Source: Oxyruncus cristatus (Eukaryota; Chordata; Aves; Passeriformes; Cotingidae). Taken from it: 64,000 nucleotides of DNA. The notes beneath the pieces were generated by a model. It worked only from the letters and a program-made list of their open reading frames with translations, made no database searches and was not told the DNA's origin. Made by a program: the position numbers and the translations under genes. The stretch's first letter is position 1. The number at the start of each line of letters is the position of its first letter. The DNA is taken from positions 709,318 to 773,317 of the forward strand of contig VXAY01003846.1 of assembly GCA_013399855.1 (NCBI GenBank), written 5' to 3'. This document shows positions 40,432 to 58,122 of this stretch, piece after piece.

Positions 40432-42830
40432 AAATATATTTATCCAACAGTTCATCATCAGTATTTTAAGGCAACAAATCAGTCTAGATCTGTAGTACTT
40501 GTCATTCCTTTCCCATTGAATAAAGGTCTGTCTTCCCTGTGACTCAGATTTGCTGAAAGTAATTCATTTTGCATTTACCTAAAGTGAGAAAAAGTGATTC
40601 TTTCAAAGGCAGAGGATTAAGCTTATAGAAGTGAACAGACAAATTTTAAAGTTTTAAAACACAATACCCATGTATTACTCTATCCATCACACAGTAATTG
40701 TCAATTGGTGGTAGCACACAAAAGAGCAAACATCTGTCCTGGGGAAAAAGGTTGGAGAAAAATGAGGTAAGTGTGGGAAAATATAAATGAAGAACAGATT
40801 GATGGGATAAAGCCATGAAAAACTGATTATAGGATAATTTTAGGATTAAAGGTATTTCTGAGGGACTAGAACAGAGATGGCTGATAATTTGTGTGTTCTT
40901 GCCTGCTTTTTTATTAGCTGAAAAGGGAATTCTAGGAAGTGATAAGAGAGAGAGAAATAAAGCTGAAGAAAGCAAATGGGCTTTGGCTTCTAAACCTGTA
41001 GAGGACAACTAACCCAACTGTATTAAACTGCTTAAATTAAATAGTCAAGCAGATATTTTTAGGATGACTAGAGATCATTGCTTGTGGGAGCTGCTTATCT
41101 GAATAATGTTATTACTTGCCAGGTAAGTTTCTGTGAAAATGGTCTTCCTTGGAATGTTTTTTTCTGACACAAAATACCATTCGATAAAGCCACAAGTAGT
41201 CCTGGTAGTAGGGCTTAATGCTGCTTTTGTCAGTGTACTATATTATAAGGTTCTTCTTGCCTGTTGTCTCCTTAAAATCCTAGAATGAGCAAAGAATTAT
41301 CCTATTTCAGTTTTGATATTAAATTGGAAAGGCAGAAGATGAAATCCCTTTCAACTAAGGCAGATATGAAGTTCAGGTCTAATATATTTGTAGAGAAAGG
41401 GAAAGGAATTCAGATGCATTAAACAAGAATCAGTAGAACACAGCTTTCCAGCAGTGTAAACTGATCTTACGAGCTTTCCTTTCCTTGATGTCCATGCATG
41501 ATACCTTTCTCTTGTACTCTTTGTTTCTCAAGGATTGTCTGTTATGGTCCATATTGTCTATAAAGTCCTATAAGAAATTAATGAGATAAAGCAGTTAAAT
41601 AATAGGAGAAAATATTTAATGCTGACATAATAAAGATTTGATATAGGAATGCTGTAAAAAAATCTGTTCATACCAAACTTGGACACAGTTGGCTTAAATG
41701 GAAACAGAATTTTTAAAATTTGGAACTCCACAGCTAGAGGATTTATGGAAGTACTACTTGAAACATTTATTTCTCAGAGCAGTAAGGCAGACTTCCCAGG
41801 AGAGGTTTGCAATGGCAATTGTTAAGATAAATGAGCATACATTAGCCTTAGTTAATGCGTGAAGGTATAATATAGATACCAAGTTGCCTTGCTGTAGTAA
41901 TGAAAATAGGAAAACTCAAAATCTTCCCAATATTTAAGACACACTTTTAGCTTTTTACCAGTTGTTTATTAAACTTCAAGTTCCCAGCAATGAGGAGAAC
42001 ATGGGGTCTTGAACTGGAATTGAGACTTCTGACTTTTTACTGTTCAGTCTGTAGCCTTTCTTCCTTCACTTTTGTTTTTTAATTCTATCTATTTAGCAGT
42101 GAGCTTTTTCAGTAGCCTTATAAGGTAGCTGAATGTGTAAATACCACAGTGGAAACAATCTCTGCATCATACCATGCCTTTGTAATTAAGCAGTGGTTGG
42201 GAGACTGTGACTTACAGGCAGATGTCTGCTAGCAGTTCATTCCTATGGACAACAAAGTTGTTATTTTTTCAGTGACTAACTTTAAACATTAATGTTTCCA
42301 CTGGCTCAACACCTGTAATACTATAAATACTCACAGATTGTACTCAAAATGGAATTATGTCAAGATTCTCATCGGCAACAATGATAAATGAGAATTGCTC
42401 TTGCAGTGTCAACACTTTCAACTCACAAATTTAATGTTCTACAAAGGAAATATAAATTGGCGAGACTTTACATAAGCAATAATGATTTTTTTTTTTTTTT
42501 TTTAGTCGGGAGTATTGAGTCAGAAACCTCCAGGCAATTTCTTATTACATAAACTGCTGCACAGTTTTAACAAATATGGAATATTATGTGATGTCCCAAG
42601 AGGCCAAATCTGCTTATGCTGTCCAAAGATGTATAGAAAGCAAAGGAGACGTGTTCTTTTTCCCTCACCCAGATTGTATATGTCCACTTTATGCTAATTT
42701 TTATGGGAAATTGATAGATTAGATCAGATAATATCTTACGGGTTGCAAAAACTGATCTGAACTCACCAGATTGAGCATATTATGTATATGTGCACGTATA
42801 TATAAACTAAAATGCAAGCACTTGTCAACA

Positions 42831-43040
42831 TTCTTTACAGAGAGAGTAATCAGCCATTGGAATGGGCTGCCCAGGGAAGTGGTGGATTCTCCATCCCTGG
42901 AGGTTTTCAAGATGAGGCTGGACGTGGCACTTAGTTCCATAGTCTAGTAACCACGGTGGGGTTGGATCAAGGGTTGGACTTGATGATCTCCGAGGTCCTT
43001 TCCAACCTGTCTGATTCTATGATTCTCTGATTCTATGATT
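42831..43040 (+). mobile_element. CR1 3' UTR fragment
   Basis: Contains GCCATTGGAATGGGCTGCCC, GGTTTTCAAGATGAGGCTGG and 'ttggacttgatgatctccgag', and ends with three to four near-perfect ATTCTATG/ATTCTCTG repeats. The well-kept tail suggests a relatively young copy. Confidence 0.9.
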
Positions 43041-44773
43041 GTATGTATGTCTACAGTGTCCATATAATTAAATCATGTGGAGTTTCCACATCCAAATGTA
43101 GCCGGGCAATAGAGAATTTTGGCCTTGCCAAAATACCATTACACAGTGACATTACTACCATTCTTGATAGAGTTTCTGATAGTTCTGATTGGCACTAAAT
43201 GTTGAAAAGTTTTTGATAGAATTTTTTTCTCTGAGTCTGGGGGAGAACAGGCTCTAGTGAATTCCTTTTTAGCTGCTCTTCACTGCTACACCAAGCATGG
43301 GATCTCAAAGAGCAAAAGTTTAGTAATTATATTTAAAACAGAGAAAGTGCAATTATACTGGTACATATCCACAGCAAGTGCAGGAACTTTCACCATTTGT
43401 AGATCAAGATCCAGAGCCACGTGTACTTTTGTTGCTAATTCTTTTAGTTTAATGGCCTAGAAATGTATTTGACTTTAAAGCCTGTATTCCTAAGAGAAAC
43501 TATAATAGAAATAGATGTGGCTTAGTGGATCAGAAAACCATTAAGCAAATAAAACTAAATTGAGTTGGAGTTGTATTTTTAAAAATAATTCCTTGATTCA
43601 GTATTTATATTCCCTTATTGCTAAAAGAATAAATTACTGTATTTTAAGAAAATTGCCATAGTCAAAAGTCAGAACAAGTGTTGACTCCAGTGTTGAGAGC
43701 TAAAATTTCGTTTCTGAAATACAATTTCAGCACATAGGATTGTCACTGTATAAACATTAAAGACTTTGCAAGAGGAAGAGTTAAATGAATTTGATACTTT
43801 GGAAGTAAGAAACATGATAAAGCAAAATGGGGGGAAAAAAATAAATAACTGCTAAAGCTTTCTGCTTCAAGAAGAGCACAAGATCATTTCAGGGACAGTC
43901 TGTGCTGTATGGAAGAATGGAAGAACTAGATGTAGCTTTAAAATTATGTCTTGTAATGAAAGAGGGACTTTAAAGAAGCCTGCTCATAAAGAAAGGGGGG
44001 AGAAGGGAAGATAAAACAACATGCAAAACCACAATTGCACAGGGCAATTTATACCAGCTGAGGAATTTCCCCCAGTGTCTTTAAAATAAGGGCAGGCAAT
44101 CAAAAGAAGCCATGGCACCTTGGTGAAATACGTTGCCAATTTTTACTCACTCTCATGGTGAACAGGTAAAATGCATTATCTTACACTGCTTCACACTTTC
44201 CCTTTGCACAAGTACCGTATTTCATATGATGTGTGATAATTTAAGTGATGATGTAAATTCAAACCCACAAGTTTTTAATATCTTTGCATGCCTTGGTATT
44301 GCAAAACCCCTTTAGCAATTTTATATTTGGGATATATGTAAAAAAATAAAAGAAACTGTGTTCCTCTTTTTAGTAAATATTTTGTATTAAAAGAATAGGT
44401 GAGGGATCTAAAGTTTGCTGATAGAAAAAAGGTTAATGCATAAGAATAACATGTTAGGTAGAAATAAAGTATCTTAGACCTATATATGGTAATGCTTTCT
44501 TAGTTTTACTTCTAGCAATTTTAATTTCTGATTTCTGAGACAGATTATGCAAAATATTTCATTTTAGACATGTAAGCAATTTTGTGCCATTTTTACTCCT
44601 TTGAGCTACTTCTTTTTAGAATAACTACCAAAATTATTTACTTTTTTATATACCTGTGTACATACATATGTAAGAATATACAGTATGTTCATATATCCCG
44701 TTCAATAATTTTTGAAGCCATAATTACAGTTTAGGTAAAATAGATTATGAGTTCAAGGTATACAAATTAAAAA

Positions 44774-45262
44774 TTCACAGAACCAGAGAGTCAATAAGGT
44801 TGGAAAAGACCTCCAAGATCATCAGGTCCAACCCTTGACTGAATGCCACCATGCCCGTTAAAACATGTTGTGAAATACCACACCCACTCATTTTTTGAAC
44901 ACTTCTAGGAATGGTGACTCCACCACTTCCATGGAGAGAGCCTTTCAGTGAAGAAATTTTTCTTTACAGCCAACGTGAACCTCCCCTGCTGCAACTTGAG
45001 GCTGTTTCCCCTTGTCCTGTCTCTAGTTGCCTGGGAGAAGAGGCCAACCCCCACCTGTCTGCAACCTCCTTTCAGGCAGTGATAAGGTCTCTCCTGAGCT
45101 TTCTTTTCTCCAGGCTGAACAACTCCAGTTGCCTCAGCTGTTCCTCAAAGGTCTTATATGCCAGACCCTTCCCCACCTCAGTTGCCCTTCTCTGGACACA
45201 CTCCAGCACCTCAATGTCCTCGTTGTGAATGAAGGATTTGAGGTGCAGCATTTTGGGCAAAC
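44774..45262 (-). mobile_element. CR1 LINE, ORF2 C-terminus and 3' UTR
   Basis: Starts at the reversed tail (TTCACAGAACCAGAGAGTCA) and runs into a 62-codon minus ORF (45072-45260) with [16 protein letters not shown] and [16 protein letters not shown], the end of CR1 ORF2. 5'-truncated. Confidence 0.9.
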
Positions 45263-51764
<6,502 letters not shown>

Positions 51765-51997
51765 TAATGATCAGAAATGGTGGGGAGAATTTGCAAATGT
51801 AGCCAATCTAAGCATTTGAAATAGAAGATTGTTTATAAATCAGCTGTTTGGGGTATTTGAAACTGTTTGAAAAACAAAAATATGAGTATTTGGAAAAACT
51901 AAAAATGTGTGAATATTACATTAGACAGACCAGCTGAATAATTTGCATAAACCCACTTCTTTTTTTTTTTTTTCCCCTAAGATTTAAAGAAACAAAC

Positions 51998-52767
51998 TGT
52001 CATGGTTTAACACCAGCTAAGCTCCACACAGCCACTCACTCACTCACTCCCCATTCCCCAGTGGCTTGTGGAGAGATCAAAATAGACGGTTTAATAAGTA
52101 AAACAAAAGCTGTGCTCACAGGCAAAGCAAAATTCACCACTTTCCATGCGCAGGCTAGTGTTCAGCCATCTCCAGGAAAGCAGGGCTTTCACACATAATG
52201 GTTACTTTGGAACACAAACTTCGTCACCCTGAGTAGTCCCCACTTCCTCCCTCTTCCCCCAGCTTTATATACTNTTCCCCAGTGGCTTGTGGAGAGATCA
52301 AAATAGACGGTTTAATAAGTAAAACAAAAGCTGTGCTCACAGGCAAAGCAAAATTCACCACTTTCCATGCGCAGGCTAGTGTTCAGCCATCTCCAGGAAA
52401 GCAGGGCTTTCACACATAATGGTTACTTTGGAACACAAACTTCGTCACCCTGAGTAGTCCCCACTTCCTCCCTCTTCCCCCAGCTTTATATACTGACCAG
52501 GATGCCATATGGTATGGAATATCCCTTTGGCCAGTTGGGGTTGGCTGTCTTAGTTGTGCCCCCTCCCAACTTCGTGTGTAGCCCCAGCCTCCTTGCTGGT
52601 TGGTGGGGTGAGAAGAACAAAAGGCCTTGAGGTGCTATGTAAGAACTGCTCAGCCAGAACTAAAAAATCTCTGTATTACCAACACTGTTTTCAGCACAAA
52701 TCCAAAACATAGCCGCATTCAAGCTACTGTGAAGGAAATTAGCTCTATCCCAGCCAAAATCAGCACA
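51998..52767 (-). mobile_element. Solo LTR of an avian endogenous retrovirus, antisense to DGKB
   Basis: Bounded by TG...CA ends: TGTCATGGTTTAAC at 51998 and ...CAGCACA at 52767. It is flanked by near-identical 5-bp target duplications (CAAAC before, CAGAC after). On the minus strand it reads in the usual LTR order, with a TATATAAAG box at about 52491-52483 and an ATTAAA polyadenylation signal (complement at 52311-52316, also in the duplicate copy at 52090-52095). No internal gag, pol or env sequence is present, so it is a solo LTR. The apparent 770 bp includes a 220-bp assembly duplication plus one N; the true size is about 549 bp. A 5-bp target duplication fits class III (ERVL-like) elements, but the class call is tentative. 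It starts 251 bp after the DGKB exon. Confidence 0.85.
52054..52494. repeat. Exact 220-bp direct duplication around a single N (assembly artefact)
   Basis: Bases 52054-52273 and 52275-52494 read identically, separated by a single N at 52274. Both copies start TTCCCCAGTGGC and end TTTATATACT, inside the LTR. Removing one copy leaves a normal-sized LTR (about 549 bp, against 572 bp for the copy at 13484). This is what results when overlapping contig ends are joined without merging. Confidence 0.9.
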
Positions 52768-52850
52768 CAGACACCCCCCCCCAAAAAAAAAAAAAACAAC
52801 CAACCAACCAAAACCCAGGAAACCAAAACAACCCCACAACCACAAACCTT
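52768..52850 (+). repeat. A/C-rich low-complexity tract next to the LTR
   Basis: A C run and A run, then CAACCAACCAACC-like repeats up to CACAAACC. It starts directly at the end of the antisense LTR, just after the target-site duplication. The ORF at 52627-52863 arises from it and from the LTR. Confidence 0.8.
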
Positions 52851-55620
52851 ATTGAAAGATTAACATGCTTTTCAATTCTTTTTAAAGATTTGACATGTTA
52901 AGCATAATTTCAAAAGTTAGAATAAAATCTGTTCTTTTAAAATTCTGTTTCTTCTGTGCTGTTTCTGGTAGTGGGATTTTCTGATGTTACGAAACAAAGA
53001 CTTGAGCTGAAAAGTGTTTGTGCATTGTCACTACAGATTCACCACTACACAGAGTATTCTGGTTTGGCTGGTAGAAAAAGCCAGATTTTTTTCTTTTCTT
53101 ATCCCCATTTGAAGTTTGTATTTGCTTAGCACATCCTAATAGCGTGATTCAGAATGTAGCTAAATAAAACCCCCCTTTCAGTAATGTTTCTAATAGTAAT
53201 GTTTCTAACTGTGCTCACATCACATGAAATTCAGGGTAGAAAAATGTGCTAACCATTATGAAAATTACTTGATCTTACATTTCAGGATGTAAAAGACAAG
53301 AATTACTGGCAACTAAGATAGTTATAACTCATTAAGTATTGAGAAATTATTTGACACTTTGTGCTTGGCAAAGGAAAATGTTGGTAATTTTAGTCAGTTT
53401 CTGGGGAAAAAGTTTGTTTATTCAGTAAAATAGTATAAGTTGGTGCTGTAAATGATCATCTTAAATTTCCAGGTTTTTAGTAAATGCAATCATAGACTAT
53501 AAAAGGATGGGAATGTTATGATCATCTGCTCTATTCTGCAATGTAATATAGGCTGTATGACCTCCCTTAATTGTTTTTTGTTAGAATGTAGACACATTTT
53601 GGGATTTGTTCTTTTTTTTCCAGAAAAATGTGAACTGTTGATTTACAAATTCCATGGGTTTTTTTAGTTTTATTTTTGACTTCCACGATTTTCTCTCTGC
53701 TCTTAGTGTATGTGATAAAATGGTCTTTATATATTATTCATGTTTTTTTGTCTAATTCTTCACTTGCTTTGTCATCATACAATGTCTTCAGTTTTGTGAA
53801 GTGTTCCCTGTTCAAGTGTAAAATGTGTATTTTATGTTGCCAACAAAATAATATGTTGCCAAGCAGGTAACATGTTATCAAATTATCGATTGTGTATAAA
53901 CATCATCATTTAAAGTGGTGTCATTAGTCTGTTTTAACGAAGTCATTCTTCCAGCTTAGGGGTGTGTGGATGTTGAGTCATGGCAAAATGTGATCAGTAT
54001 GGGCACCCAGGACAACTGCTCTGGTTTGAAGCCAGGTGAATTGGCAAAATTTGTGCAAAGCTGGAATTAATAAACACAGCTGGTCTTGCGACGAGTCTGT
54101 GACTGCATAGTGTCTCCCAGTTCTTCATTTCACAGCTGTTTGTTTGCGGAATCCTACCAGTGTATTGAAACGTCCAGGAATTATAGAGGAGCAGAGCACC
54201 CAAGGCAGTGAGCAAGGAGTAGGGAAGGGGAGGAAGAATGGTAGTCAGACACCCTGTGGTGACTTCAATGTCTTCGGCAGGGATCAAGCTATCTGCTGCT
54301 ACTGGATCAATGTTGGACCTAGGCTAAATCTGACAGCTTTTGTACTTTGCTGCTTAGCACTTAGACTTCAGGGAATGCAACGTAAAGAAAACATAGCTAG
54401 CAACAAAGCTACTTTGATCTAGTAGGATTTGTTAGCTCAAGTTTCATGCCATAAGCTGCTGAACTGAAAGCAAAGTGGCTGAGATTTTCTTGGCCACTGA
54501 GTGACTGTTCTGTTCTGACAAGAGAACTGCCTCTACACAGGTGTGTCTGTATTTTTGTTAGGCATTCAACCTGCTGTGCGGATAAACACTTTACAAAATG
54601 ATTTGCAAGTTGATTTTATATGGTTGGATGAGGACTCCATGGGTTAGAAGTAAATAATTAATTATCTGTAAATGGGATGACAAAAATTGACTGATCCAGC
54701 TGAAATCAGTCATAGTGCAGCTATTTACTTACACATATTAATAGAAAGCACTTCTGTTTTGTTGCTCTGTTTTATAGAGGATACCATCATATTTCCATTT
54801 TACCTCTCTGTTTCTTATGTTGTTATCTTATAAGCACTCCAAGTGTGGTTTTTAAGTCTTGTTCTACCAAAGGATGGTGCTAGTTTTTTACCAATAAACA
54901 TAGGACAGAGAGCTATGGCAAAAATAGCAGAGTGATATATTTATGTCTTAAGAAAAAGCCTTAGGAACTTCCCGGTTCAAGCTTCCCTCCGCCTAAAAGG
55001 TTCAAGAATTTATTCCACTCCATTGCTTCTATATTGCAGTTCTTTATCACAATCTGATCTAATGGGACACAAATAGCAAAAGAAAAGGTGTTGGTATTTG
55101 GAGCTTGTTACCTGAAGTAATCTGAGGTGTTTTACTTTACATTATTTTATGTCTTGTCAAGTGAGTGGATTTTGGGCTTAGGGGAAATGATGTATCTGAT
55201 TATCAGAAAATTATCTATTATAGGGAGTTTATTTATGAAGCTTTTAATCTCTGCTTTCAGTGTAGAAGAGATGACTAAAAGTTCTGCAAATTCTACTGAA
55301 TCTCTTTCACCTTTCACCTTCTTAACTAAGTCAATATCAAATAGGTAGTTAAGAATGGATTTTATATAAGACGCATAGGTAGGTTAAGACTAGCCTCTTG
55401 GAAAGCTGTGATTTACAAGTATTCTTGTCATTATTTGAGATTTATTTGTTTTAATTATTTTCAGCCTTTTCACTTTGAGGGAAGCATTGAATAGGTTAAC
55501 AAGAATTAGGAAAGCAGATAGAGCTAAAGGTGGTATCTAAATGGTCAGTGAGTACACAATATTGTGTGCTTGTAGTCATAGTGTTGTCATACTTTTTGAG
55601 TGCATCATAATTTCTTGTTT

Positions 55621-56839
55621 ACCAAGGATGCCACTGGCCTTCTTGGCCACCTGGGCACACTGCTGGCTCATGTTCAGCAGCTGTCGACCAGGAGCCCCAG
55701 GTCCTTTTCCACCAGGCAGCTTTCCAGCCATTCTTCCCCTCATCTGTAGTACTGCATGGGATTTTTTTGACCCAGGTGCAGGACACGGCACTTGACCTTT
55801 TTGAACCTCACACCTTTGTTCTCAGCCCATTGACCCAGACTGTTCAGATCTCTCTGCAGAGCCCGTACCCTCGAGTAGGAAATGAAAACTCCCACCCAAC
55901 TGGGTGGGACTGACTTCAGGCTGACTGAGGTGCACTTGCTACTGTTACCCAGATTGTTGACAAGGATATTTAACAGGACTGGCACCAACACCGAGTCAAG
56001 GGAAACACTACTGGTGACCGGCCACCAGACGGATATAACGACATTGACCATCACTCTCAGGGCCCAGCCATCTGACCAGTTTATTACGCAGCAAAGAGTG
56101 CACTTGTCCAAGCCATGAGCAGACAGTTTCTCCAGAAGAATGCAGTGTCAAAGGCTATTCTAAAGACTTTAGAGGTTTTCCAGCCTTAATCATAACAATT
56201 CTGTGGTAGTCCAAGTAGACAACAAACACAGCCTTTCCCTCATCTACTAAGTGAGTCACTTTGTTACAGAAGGAGTTTAGGTTGGTCAAGTAGGACCTGC
56301 TTTTCCAAAACCCATGCTGGCTTGTTCTGATCCCTGGTTCTCCTGTATGTGCCATGTGATGGCTTGAAGATGGATTCCTTCATGACCTTCCATGCCACTG
56401 ATGTCAGGATGACCGGTCTGTAGTTACCTGAATCCTCCTTCCAACCCTTTTTATAGATGGGTGTCACATTTGCCAACCTCCATTCAAATGGGACCTCCCT
56501 CGTTAGCGAGAACTGTTCTTAAATGATGGAAAGTAGCTTGGTAAGCACTTGCACCAGATCCCTCAGGGCTCTTGGATGGATCCCATCTGACTCCGTAAAC
56601 TCACATATGTCTTAAGTGGTGTGGACAACTATTTCACTTTGAATTATGGAGGTTTCATTCTGCTCCCTATCCCCATCTTCCAGCTCAGGGGGCTTGGTAC
56701 CATGAGAACAACTGATCTTACTATTAAAAACTGATGCAAAGAAAGCCCTTTCCTCATCCTTTATCAACATGATTCTGCCTGCATCCAATAAAGGATGGAG
56801 TCTCCTTAGCTCTGCTTTTGTTGATAATGCATTTATTTT
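55621..56839 (-). mobile_element. CR1 LINE reverse-transcriptase segment lacking its 3' end
   Basis: On the complement, pieces of the CR1 ORF2 reverse transcriptase appear in order: ANVTPIYKKGWKEDSGNYRP (near 56470-56410), SQHGFWKSRSYLTNLNSF (near 56320-56260), YLDY, a degraded PVTS..VSLDSVLVPVLLNI segment (near 56030-55960), then KVKCRVLHLGQKNPM and MSQQCAQVAKKASGILG ending near 55622. Several stops and frameshifts separate them and the FADD catalytic motif is not readable, so it is dead. Unusually it stops before the C-terminal part and 3' UTR. It may be the remains of an older copy that the neighbouring CR1 entered. Confidence 0.85.
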
Positions 56840-57625
56840 AGAATCACAGAATGACTTGGGTTGGTAGAGACCTTAAAGATCATCTAGTTCCAACCCCCTC
56901 GCCATGAGCAGGGATGCCACCTACACTTTCAGGAATAAGGCATCCACAGCTTCTCTGGGCAACCTGTTCCAGTGCCTCAATACCCTCTGAGTAAAGCATT
57001 CCTTCCTAACGGCTAATCTAAATCTCTCCTATTTTAATTCAATTCTGTTTCCCCTTTTCCCATCACTATTTCCCCTTGTAAAAAGTCCCTCTCACTCCTT
57101 TTTATAAGCCCACTTTAGGTACTGAAAGACCACAATGACATCTCCCTGGAGCCTTCTCCAGGCTGAGCAACCCCAGCTCTCTCAGCCTGCCTTCGTAGGA
57201 GAGGTTCTGCATTCCTCTGATCATCTTCATGGCCTTCTCTGGACCCGCCCCAGTAGGTCCATGTCTTTTTTGTGCTGAGGACCGCAGAGCTGGATGCATC
57301 GCTTCAGCTGGGGTCTCATAAAGGCAGAGTAGAGGGACAAAAGCACTTGCCTCAGCCTACTGGCTACATCTCTGTGGATGCACCCCAGGGTGGAGTTGGC
57401 CTTCAGGGCTGCAGGCATGGACTGCTGGCTCATGTCCAGCTTTTCATCCCTCAGAACGCCCAGGTCCTTCTCCACAGGGCTGCTGTCAATGAGTTCTCCC
57501 AGTCTATGCTCATACTCAAGATTGTCCTGACCCAAAGTAGCACCTTGCACCTGGACTTGTTGAACCTCATTAGGTAGTTCTGGACCCATTCTCAAGCTTC
57601 TCCAAAGCTCCCTGGATGTCACATC
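56840..57625 (-). mobile_element. CR1 LINE, ORF2 C-terminus and 3' UTR
   Basis: Begins with the reversed 3' end (GAATCACAGAATGACTTGGG) and extends to a 5' truncation near 57625. A minus ORF (57227-57718) keeps [20 protein letters not shown] and [19 protein letters not shown]; its first codons are an artefact of the adjacent T/A tract. Both neighbours point the same way, but this copy has the 3' end that the one at 55621-56839 lacks, so they are separate insertions. Confidence 0.9.
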
Positions 57626-58047
57626 TTTTTCTGTTGTCTTTTTTTTCTTTTTTTTTTTTTTTTCTGGTATGGGATTTGTGTAGTTTGTTTTTGTATTCAT
57701 TCTAATAAGTTCTTTCATTAACAGCTCTTCTTGGTAATATTTTTTTAATGTTTTTTTTTAAAGTACACAGGGATGAAAGACAAGCATTAGATTTTATTTT
57801 TTTTTCCTTGGGTAACTGTCACTGCATGTTTAAAAATAAATTTCTTGCACTGTCTAATCAAGACCAGCATGCTGACTTCGAGCCATTTTCTTGACTTATG
57901 TGCTAATGCAAAAAAATGGGATATTCTATCTAATCTCTTAAACCTGTTCATTTAAATCACTAACCTTTCACCAAGAATATTTCTTTTACAAAAACAAAGC
58001 TTTAGAATTATGACACTGCACTAATGTATGTGTCTTCTTTCTTTCCT

Positions 58048-58054
58048 TGCATGC
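58048..58054 (+). promoter_or_regulatory. TGCATG/TGC motifs in the 3' splice region of the microexon
   Basis: TGCATG at 58048-58053, with overlapping TGC triplets at 58048 and 58052, lies between the pyrimidine tract and the acceptor. UGCAUG is the RBFOX binding motif. UGC near the 3' splice site is the known recognition element of SRRM4 (nSR100), which promotes neuronal microexons. Presence is seen directly; regulation is inferred. Confidence 0.5.
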
Positions 58055-58061
58055 CTTACAG

Positions 58062-58082
58062 AAACAAGATATACTTAATCAA
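58062..58082 (+). CDS. DGKB: DGKB microexon, 21 nt (KQDILNQ)
   Basis: A 21-nt exon encoding KQDILNQ, which directly follows YNPEG in DGKB. The acceptor is a pyrimidine-rich tract ending in TTACAG at 58056-58061. The donor is a consensus GTAAGT at 58083-58088. It begins and ends in phase 0, so skipping it would remove seven residues without changing the frame. It is far too short for any ORF scan and was found by reading for the expected DGKB continuation. TGCATG motifs sit 9 nt upstream and 34 nt downstream. The next expected coding segment (TIDFEGFK...) was not found before 64000. Confidence 0.88.
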
Positions 58083-58116
58083 GTAAGTAATCTTAATTTG
58101 ATTCTTTTCTTTTTTA

Positions 58117-58122
58117 TGCATG
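58117..58122 (+). promoter_or_regulatory. Downstream intronic RBFOX motif (TGCATG)
   Basis: TGCATG lies 34 nt after the end of the microexon, behind a T-rich tract (58103-58115) that could bind PTBP1. Downstream UGCAUG is the classical position for RBFOX to enhance exon inclusion. A single hexamer can occur by chance; its placement next to a microexon makes it more credible. Confidence 0.5.

Larger units (their letters stand above)
36591..44773. other. Unique AT-rich DNA between CR1 copies
   Basis: Apart from CR1 fragments at 40336 and 42831 and a small tandem duplication at 37558, nothing was identified. The ORFs (40646-41008 minus, 39286-39552 minus, 38661-38870 plus) lack domains. A noncoding block at 42180-42470 contains AACAAAGTTGTT (42251-42262), a SOX-type motif pair. 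T18 at 42487. Confidence 0.55.

Noticed and set aside
52627..52863. 78-codon plus ORF rich in Pro, Thr and Gln
   Set aside because: It crosses the LTR end and an A/C-rich low-complexity tract; not coding.
57227..57718. 163-codon minus ORF, the longest in the window
   Set aside because: It is CR1 ORF2 C-terminal sequence fused to a poly-Lys stretch read from a T-rich tract; a repeat artefact, not a gene.
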